A DNA stretch of 64,000 bases, from the NCBI RefSeq assembly GCF_927904885.1, contig NZ_CAKMNW010000056.1, positions 40,933 to 104,932 on the forward strand. The letters are read 5' to 3'. This DNA comes from Candidatus Nitrotoga sp. M5. GTDB taxonomy: Bacteria > Pseudomonadota > Gammaproteobacteria > Burkholderiales > Gallionellaceae. Position numbers and translations under genes: made by a program. The first letter of the stretch is position 1, and every line of letters starts with the position of its first letter. Under the pieces are notes generated by a model. The model searched no databases. It was not told the DNA's origin and was given only the letters and a program-made list of their open reading frames with translations. Shown here piece after piece: positions 59,388 through 64,000 of this stretch.

Positions 59388-59854
59388 TCCCAACCCGTCT
59401 GTGAAATTGCACGAACTTCAATATTTCGACCATTACTCATTGTTCCAGTGGATAAAATTTTGAGTGTAATTTCCACATCTGCCTGTGGCAGAACGTCTTG
59501 CGCTTTTTCGGGCCACTCCACTAGACATACATTCCGTCCGTCAAATTCATCGCGGAAGCCAGAGTCATCCCATTCGTCCGCATCGTGGAAGCGATAGAGA
59601 TCAAAGTGGCATAAGTGTAACCCACCCGCTTGATATAGCTCAAGTAAAGTATAAGTCGGGCTTTTTACCCGTCCAATATAGCCCATCGCATGCAGTAATG
59701 CACGAACCAAAGTGGTTTTGCCGGCACCTAAATCGCCGTGCAGGTAAATAACCATACCAGGTTTTATTCCGAGTGCGAGTCGGGCCGCAAAAGCAACGGT
59801 AGCGACTTCATCGACCAGAGACAGGCTTATTCGGCTATTATTCTGATTATGCAA
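59363..59854 (-). CDS. tsaE: tRNA threonylcarbamoyladenosine biosynthesis protein TsaE
   Basis: A P-loop ATPase that works with TsaB and TsaD to make t6A37 in tRNAs. I choose TTG 59854, 7 bases after GAGGTG, giving 163 residues, the usual size; a longer open frame upstream runs antisense through queG and has no family pattern. Motifs: IYLHGDLGAGKTTLVRALLH, VKSPTYTLLELYQ, CHFDLYRFHDADEWDDSGF and VCLVEWPEKA. It overlaps amiC downstream and the divergent queG start upstream. Confidence 0.94.
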   Translation of the reverse strand: MHNQNNSRISLSLVDEVATVAFAARLALGIKPGMVIYLHGDLGAGKTTLVRALLHAMGYIGRVKSPTYTLLELYQAGGLHLCHFDLYRFHDADEWDDSGFRDEFDGRNVCLVEWPEKAQDVLPQADVEITLKILSTGTMSNGRNIEVRAISQTGWECLETLQS

Positions 59855-60919
59855 ATCGAGACACCTCAAATTTTGGATTACACCGCACTGGCCACCAATA
59901 TAAAGGAATGGGGTATGGCGCTTGGTTTTCAGGCAGTAGGTATCGCTGATATCAATCTGCATGATGCCGAGGAGCGCTTGCTGGAATGGCTCACGCGAGG
60001 CTTCCATGGCGAGATGGATTATATGGCAAAACATGGTGTTAAACGCAGCCGTCCAGCGGAATTAATTCCGGGTACTCTGCGCGTCATCTCTGTACGTATG
60101 GACTACTATCCACCCAGTGTGAAAGATGCTTGGGATGTGATGGAGGATGGCAACTGTGCTTTCATTTCACGCTATGCCTTGGGGCGCGACTACCACAAAG
60201 TGTTGCGCAACCGCTTGGAAAAATTAGCAAAAAAAATTCGCACTCAGGTGAGCGGTTTCAGTTATCGCGTATTCACCGACAGCGCGCCAGTCATGGAAGT
60301 AGAGTTGGCATATAAAGCTCGGCTGGGCTGGCGTGGCAAGCACACATTGCTGTTGTCGCGCGATCGTGGTTCGTGGTTTTTTCTTGGCGAGCTCTACACC
60401 GATCTGCCACTTCCCATTGATAAACCAGAATCAGATCATTGCGGTACCTGTATGGCGTGTATTCAAGTATGTCCGACACAGGCTATCATCGCCCCCTATA
60501 AGCTAGATGCACGACGCTGCATTTCCTATCTGACGATCGAACTTAAAAGTAGTATTCCGGTAGCGTTACGCCCGCTTATTGGCAATCGCATTTATGGCTG
60601 CGACGATTGTCAAATGGTGTGTCCGTGGAACCGTTTTGCGCACAAAAGCCTTGAGCCGGATTTCGCTGCAAGACATGGATTGGATGATGTTGCATTAACA
60701 GAATTATTTAGATGGAACGAAGAAACGTTTAAGCAGAAATTTTCTGGTAGTGCAATTTACCGCATCGGCCATGAGCAATGGTTGCGCAACATCGCTGTGG
60801 CGTTAGGTAATGCGCCCAAAAGCATTGAAGTGCTGGCCGCGCTACAAGCTCGTGCTCAAGATGAGTCTCCATTAGTGCGCGAGCATGTAGCGTGGGCACT
60901 GGAGCGGCAAAAAAACTGA
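59849..60919 (+). CDS. queG: Epoxyqueuosine reductase
   Basis: A cobalamin-dependent iron-sulfur enzyme for the last step of queuosine synthesis in tRNA. The 356 residues start QIETPQILDYTALATNIKEW (family-like), with LLEWLTRGFHGEMDYMAKHG, ISRYALGRDYHKVLRNRLEK, and two [4Fe-4S] sets: CGTCMACIQVCPTQAI and CDDCQMVCPWNRFA. The C-terminus has HEAT-like helices (LVREHVAWALERQ). It is divergent from tsaE, and the two coding regions overlap by 6 bases. No strong ribosome site is seen before the ATG. Confidence 0.95.
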   Translation: MQIETPQILDYTALATNIKEWGMALGFQAVGIADINLHDAEERLLEWLTRGFHGEMDYMAKHGVKRSRPAELIPGTLRVISVRMDYYPPSVKDAWDVMEDGNCAFISRYALGRDYHKVLRNRLEKLAKKIRTQVSGFSYRVFTDSAPVMEVELAYKARLGWRGKHTLLLSRDRGSWFFLGELYTDLPLPIDKPESDHCGTCMACIQVCPTQAIIAPYKLDARRCISYLTIELKSSIPVALRPLIGNRIYGCDDCQMVCPWNRFAHKSLEPDFAARHGLDDVALTELFRWNEETFKQKFSGSAIYRIGHEQWLRNIAVALGNAPKSIEVLAALQARAQDESPLVREHVAWALERQKN

Positions 60920-61372
60920 CAAATTGTTAACTCAAATAATCAATTAGAAATAGTCACGACTTATACATATCCAACGGATCCAGACTTGGATTGACAGCGC
61001 ATCAAGCCAAAAACCCTCGAACCATTGACATTGCAGGCAAGGAAAACTACATGCCCCACGAGATCTTCAGCAAGGTAATATCCTAGCTAAAATAAGGTTA
61101 ATCTATGAGGGGCACATGACCACTACACTACTGGCGATTGAAAATACTTGATAAGTACAACCCGTGCTTATTACGGTTAGCGCCCAATCGCATAAGTGTC
61201 GAGCAACATAGGTAAACGAAAGAACCTTAACCTCACAAATTTTATTGCCGCGAAACAGTCGCGATGCAACGTGCGGCAGCACTCCGCACTTTGCGATTTA
61301 TAGGTTTTATTCAAGATAAAATTTCTTAACTGAGAATTAAAGTTGTACCGATGACAACTTTAATTCCATAGC
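60920..61372. other. Convergent gap between queG and the cytochrome gene
   Basis: No gene was recognised. A short plus-strand frame ending ENYMPHEIFSKVIS (stop about 61084) has no start or family. The hairpin at 61334-61366 lies at its right end. Confidence 0.5.
61334..61366 (-). terminator. Hairpin just after the cytochrome c gene
   Basis: Perfect 13-base arms GAATTAAAGTTGT (61334-61346) and ACAACTTTAATTC (61354-61366) around ACCGATG, 6 bases after the stop of the minus-strand gene. The stem is AT-rich and has no T tract, so it may protect the mRNA end rather than terminate. Confidence 0.55.
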
Positions 61373-62113
61373 TTATAGAGACAGCACAAATGTCACCAGC
61401 TTCTCGATATCTTCATCCGATACTCGAGGAGAGTTTGGGGGCATTGGGATTCCACCGGTTACCTTCGTCCAGTTGCCCTTGCCGCCTGTCTTCACCTTTG
61501 CAATCAGACGCGTCTTGGCGTCAGGATCATCCTTGTAGCGATTGCTTACGTCGCGCCATGCGGGGCCGACTAGCTTGGTTTCGATCTTGTGGCAGGCTAG
61601 GCAGCCATTTTGTTTGGCTAACATTAGTCCTGCCTCATGACTCAGTGCTTTACCTGCAACACCGTTACTTGCCGCATGTGGCATTTTGGTTTTCGCTGGA
61701 GTGGGGGCTACAGATTCTAGCGCTGTCTTCTCCGACACCTTTTTATTTGTGGGTGTGAGCATTGGTTGCTCGGTAACGATTGGAGAGCTTTGTTTTAAGT
61801 TAGGAGTTTTATTATGGCTAACCAGCTCATCCTTCATACTGTCATTTGTCTTCGGTAGGTTGCCTGTTTCTTCAGGCGGTGTTGGAGGAGCGACCGTCGG
61901 CGCTGGTAGTGTCTTTTCCGATTCTGATTCTGATTCTGATTCCGACTCATTGTCCTCCGTGGGGGAGGCCATAGACGGATCGGGGATAACGGGTGTGTTG
62001 TTCTCAATTAAAGGAGGCGATATTGGGGCAACAGTGGGTTCTTTTTCACTCTTGTCTCCACACGCGGATAACATCAATACAGTAATGGCAATAACAAATT
62101 TTAGCTGTTTCAT
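61373..62113 (-). CDS. Lipoprotein class I cytochrome c
   Basis: 246 residues from ATG 62113, after GAGGTG. The lipoprotein signal ends VLMLSAC (lipid Cys about residue 18). A long disordered linker (about 25-160) is rich in Pro, Thr and Glu and holds five Ser-Glu repeats (ESESESESESE). The C-terminal cytochrome domain has the haem site NGCLACHKIETKLVGPAW and the Met ligand in GGIPMPPNSPRVSDEDIEKL, as in c551/c552-type electron carriers. It is probably tethered to a membrane on a flexible arm, on the periplasmic side. The electron partner is not in the window. Confidence 0.88.
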   Translation of the reverse strand: MKQLKFVIAITVLMLSACGDKSEKEPTVAPISPPLIENNTPVIPDPSMASPTEDNESESESESESEKTLPAPTVAPPTPPEETGNLPKTNDSMKDELVSHNKTPNLKQSSPIVTEQPMLTPTNKKVSEKTALESVAPTPAKTKMPHAASNGVAGKALSHEAGLMLAKQNGCLACHKIETKLVGPAWRDVSNRYKDDPDAKTRLIAKVKTGGKGNWTKVTGGIPMPPNSPRVSDEDIEKLVTFVLSL

Positions 62114-62196
62114 ATTCACCTCGTTTTGTTGATGCACTTATGCCTTGCCTTTATGAGCGGCGTTCGATGTCGTTATTAAGTGGCATGGTGAACGCT

Positions 62197-62224
62197 TTGA
62201 CAAGGTGACCGATTTTAGTATAAG
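62197..62224 (+). promoter_or_regulatory. Strong-looking promoter pointing antisense to DUF2147
   Basis: TTGACA (62197-62202), a 16-base spacer and TATAAG (62219-62224). No plus-strand gene follows; the flanking genes are all on the minus strand. It would drive RNA antisense to the DUF2147 gene. Confidence 0.45.
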
Positions 62225-62225
62225 C

Positions 62226-62250
62226 ACTATTGCTATGGATTAGCAATAGT
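62226..62250. other. Perfect hairpin at the predicted transcription start
   Basis: ACTATTGCTA (62226-62235) and TAGCAATAGT (62241-62250) around TGGAT. It may terminate the minus-strand DUF2147 operon or cap a plus-strand small RNA. Confidence 0.5.
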
Positions 62251-62448
62251 TTCTGCCAATTACTACATCCTTGTGATATTTAGTTGGCACTATACTTATC
62301 GATTCGATCCCCCTGTGCCAGGCTAATTACCGTCTCAAATTTTTATGATGAGGCATGGAGGCAACGATGCACGCTATCGAATAGCCCGGTGCGCGCAGGC
62401 GTGGCCACCGTGGCCTCGTTATTCCCTCGAACGTCATTGTCTTGGGCT

Positions 62449-62988
62449 TTACCCGCATTGCTCGATATTTTCCTGCGGGCGTACCCATTCTACGGTCTTG
62501 CCAAACAATGGTATGCCGACGTAACCGCGAACTTTGAGCGTGCCGTCGTTCTCCAGGCTAATGGTGCCGTTGAAATCGCGGCCATCGCCCGGATTGTAGA
62601 TTTTTCCTGCGTTCCATGTGTTGTCATTCACACGTCGAAAGCCGTTCAGAATAGTCAGTCCGCACAATGGACGGTCGCGCAGTGCAATGTCGGGGTTATT
62701 CAGGTCTCGCTTTGGGTGGCCACTGGCCGACCGTAGCTTTTTCAGCCAGTAGATACGCCCACAAAGCAGGCCATTGCAATCCTCGATCCAGACGGCCACC
62801 TTGCGCTTGTTACTCTCGACCCATGGACCACGAATATCATCGCTGATGATAATTTCCGGCGCGCTTACGACGGGCGATGCCAGCACGAATGTCAGCAGCA
62901 GCGATGCCAGCGACCGAGTCAGCGAGCGAAAAACGACTCGCTCAGAGACGGCGTTCTGGGTCAACGCCGCGTGTGCTCGCGATTCCAT
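62449..62988 (-). CDS. Exported DUF2147 protein
   Basis: A 179-residue protein with a signal peptide (hydrophobic core SLASLLLTFVLASPVVSA, residues about 26-43). The DUF2147 pattern follows: RGPWVESNKRKVAVWIEDC, NGLLCGRIYWLKKL, NNPDIALRDRPLCGLTILNG, GKIYNPGDGRDFNGTISLEN and TLKVRGYVGIPLFGKTVEWV. Conserved Cys residues are at the C-x5-C and PLCG positions. The family is periplasmic with no known activity. Its ATG lies 28 bases inside the upstream hydroxylase gene, so the two form a translationally linked pair. Confidence 0.9.
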   Translation of the reverse strand: MESRAHAALTQNAVSERVVFRSLTRSLASLLLTFVLASPVVSAPEIIISDDIRGPWVESNKRKVAVWIEDCNGLLCGRIYWLKKLRSASGHPKRDLNNPDIALRDRPLCGLTILNGFRRVNDNTWNAGKIYNPGDGRDFNGTISLENDGTLKVRGYVGIPLFGKTVEWVRPQENIEQCG

Positions 62989-63722
62989 GCAGCCAAATTC
63001 TTCAGCGGTTGCTTGACGTAGGTGCTGGCTTGGATCAAGCGCACGATCAGGTAGTTGACCAGCGTACCGACGCGGTCCATCGGCCGGTCGATGTCGAGGA
63101 ATAACACGGCGCGGGTCTCGTCGGTGTCGTTGCGCACCTCGTGCTCGTAGGTATCGTCAAATAGTACCACTTCGCCTTCTTTCCAATTTAGAATCTGGTC
63201 GTCCACTCTAATCCAGACGTTCCGCCAATCTTTGGGCACCTTCAGCCCTAGATGCGCACGCACCACCGCGCGAGTAGGTCCCTTGTGTGGTTCAATGTGA
63301 TAGCGTGGTGCCAAGATCGAGAACATTGCAGTTCGCATACCCGGCAACGAATCGAGCAGAGCAGCCGTGCGTGGACACAGTGAACAATTGTCGTCCACTC
63401 GCTGACCATAGATATAAAAAGCAAAAGTCTTCCAGTTGTTGCCCTTGGATATGCGCTTTTGGTCTGGAGAAAGCTGATGAAAAGTGGGAATATCCTCAGG
63501 GTGTTCAAGCAAGGCATCGAGCTCGGCGCGGATCTCGCGCCATGCGCCTTCGACTTGCGCTACCCAGGCAAATTCAGTGTTAGCAATCACTGGCGTCGTG
63601 CTAATCAGTGAATGGCGCGCTTGAAAACGTCCCAGCCAGCGCAGCAGATGTTTGCCACATTTCACAATCAGGCGACGCCACCAAGGCGTTGTGTCAGAAG
63701 TCGTAGCGGCAGTCGTATTCAT
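62961..63722 (-). CDS. Aspartyl/asparaginyl beta-hydroxylase family protein
   Basis: A 253-residue protein of the AspH/LpxO superfamily (Fe(II)/2-oxoglutarate dioxygenases). Two His-bearing blocks are visible: APRYHIEPHKGPTRAVVRAH (near residue 140) and VVLFDDTYEHEVRNDTDETR with RAVLFLDIDRP (near 190-210); these hold the iron and 2-oxoglutarate residues in the family. The N-terminus is basic with a weakly hydrophobic stretch and no clear signal peptide. Relatives hydroxylate proteins or lipid A; the substrate is unknown. It overlaps DUF2147 by 28 bases. Confidence 0.87.
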   Translation of the reverse strand: MNTTAATTSDTTPWWRRLIVKCGKHLLRWLGRFQARHSLISTTPVIANTEFAWVAQVEGAWREIRAELDALLEHPEDIPTFHQLSPDQKRISKGNNWKTFAFYIYGQRVDDNCSLCPRTAALLDSLPGMRTAMFSILAPRYHIEPHKGPTRAVVRAHLGLKVPKDWRNVWIRVDDQILNWKEGEVVLFDDTYEHEVRNDTDETRAVLFLDIDRPMDRVGTLVNYLIVRLIQASTYVKQPLKNLAAWNREHTRR

Positions 63723-64000
63723 TGAAATTCCCGATCAATAATGTGGTGATAACCTTTCTTATCTCCGAAAATTGACCTTAGATCAAGACGAGTTAATGGT
63801 TGAACGCGATCTACTGTTGGTATTGAAGGCTTAAAAATATCCGCTTGATTGTCTTGCTGGAGCATGTAGCCTGATTTATGCATAGAAATGAAAAATACAA
63901 TTTTATTATTTGATGCAACACGGTTTCAAAAAATTTTTTAAAATAAAGGGCACCTCTAAAAACCATAGCTTTCAAACTTTCCGGCCCAAACTTTATGAAC
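63723..64000. other. Right-edge non-coding DNA, possible insertion-sequence end
   Basis: AT-rich DNA with no gene. The stretch beginning near 63947 (AAAGGGCACCTCTAAAAACC) has the look of an IS terminal repeat, but no transposase is visible before the window ends. Confidence 0.3.

Larger units (their letters stand above)
62138..62448. other. Gap with a plus-strand promoter and hairpin
   Basis: No gene on either strand. It contains near-consensus promoter boxes reading rightward (62197-62224) and a perfect 10-base hairpin (62226-62250). Confidence 0.5.

Noticed and set aside
62284..62736. 150-codon plus-strand open frame opposite DUF2147
   Set aside because: Its 3' two-thirds mirror the DUF2147 coding strand, it has no family pattern, and the signal peptide and motifs are on the minus strand. 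The upstream promoter is kept as a separate observation.

Overview
The window reads as an ordinary chromosomal segment of a chemolithotroph-like betaproteobacterium. The best guess is order Nitrosomonadales, perhaps Gallionellaceae, but I cannot fix the genus without a search. The evidence is gene order: gpsA-secB-grxC-rhodanese; gpmI-envC-ctpA-moeB; nadK-recN-bamE-dapB; carA-carB-greA; yhbY<>rlmE-ftsH-folP-glmM; thrS-infC-rpmI-rplT-pheS-pheT-ihfA-merR; rimP-nusA-infB-rbfA-truB-rpsO-pnp; and earP-efp. All are classic betaproteobacterial blocks. GC content is moderate, with AT-rich gaps between blocks. I found no tRNA, rRNA or CRISPR array.

Layout. 1-2.5 kb: an accessory strip with the end of a WWN-repeat protein, an NTF2-like/DsrE-like pair, a small membrane protein and three copies of a GTGGGCAC palindrome. 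2.8-5.5 kb (minus): gpsA, an SH3 protein, secB, grxC and a Cys-less rhodanese, preceded by a decayed gene. 5.9-9 kb (minus): an operon of CHASE2 sensor, SH3 protein and M48 protease. 9.5-14.5 kb (plus): gpmI, envC, ctpA, moeB. 15.2-16.7 kb: an exported PEGA-PEGA-SUMF1 protein ending in a strong terminator. 17.6-21.5 kb: nadK, recN, bamE, dapB. 21.6-22.3 kb: a broken DUF4202 gene split by a MITE-like element. 22.5-33.3 kb: pyrimidine/arginine (carAB), transcription (greA), rRNA methylation, FtsH, folate and cell-wall precursor genes. 33.6-36 kb: a Sel1 protein, an IS5-type transposase remnant and gene-poor DNA. 36-53 kb: two large translation and RNA-metabolism superoperons. 53.3-55.1 kb: earP and efp. 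55.3-60.9 kb: a two-domain APS kinase with a probably dead ATP-sulfurylase domain, a DHH phosphoesterase overlapping it, amiC, tsaE and queG. 61.4-63.7 kb: a lipoprotein cytochrome c, DUF2147 and an aspartyl/asparaginyl hydroxylase-like gene.

How it works together. Most of the window supports translation (initiation factors, PheRS, ThrRS, ribosomal proteins, RimP, RbfA, TruB, EF-P with its rhamnosyltransferase, QueG, TsaE), envelope biogenesis (EnvC, AmiC, CtpA, BamE, GlmM, SecB, DapB) and central metabolism. Non-ATG starts recur (TTG for ftsH, pnp, yhbY and tsaE; GTG for envC, glmM, carA and the DHH gene; probably ATA for infC), so automated starts need correction in several places.

I did not find a clearly new biological system. 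The most interesting items are the MITE-split DUF4202 gene and the related dispersed repeat, the degenerate ATP-sulfurylase domain beside a putative pAp phosphatase, the CHASE2 operon with an unrecognised output domain, the head-to-head coding overlap of tsaE and queG, and a plus-strand promoter plus hairpin antisense to the DUF2147 gene.
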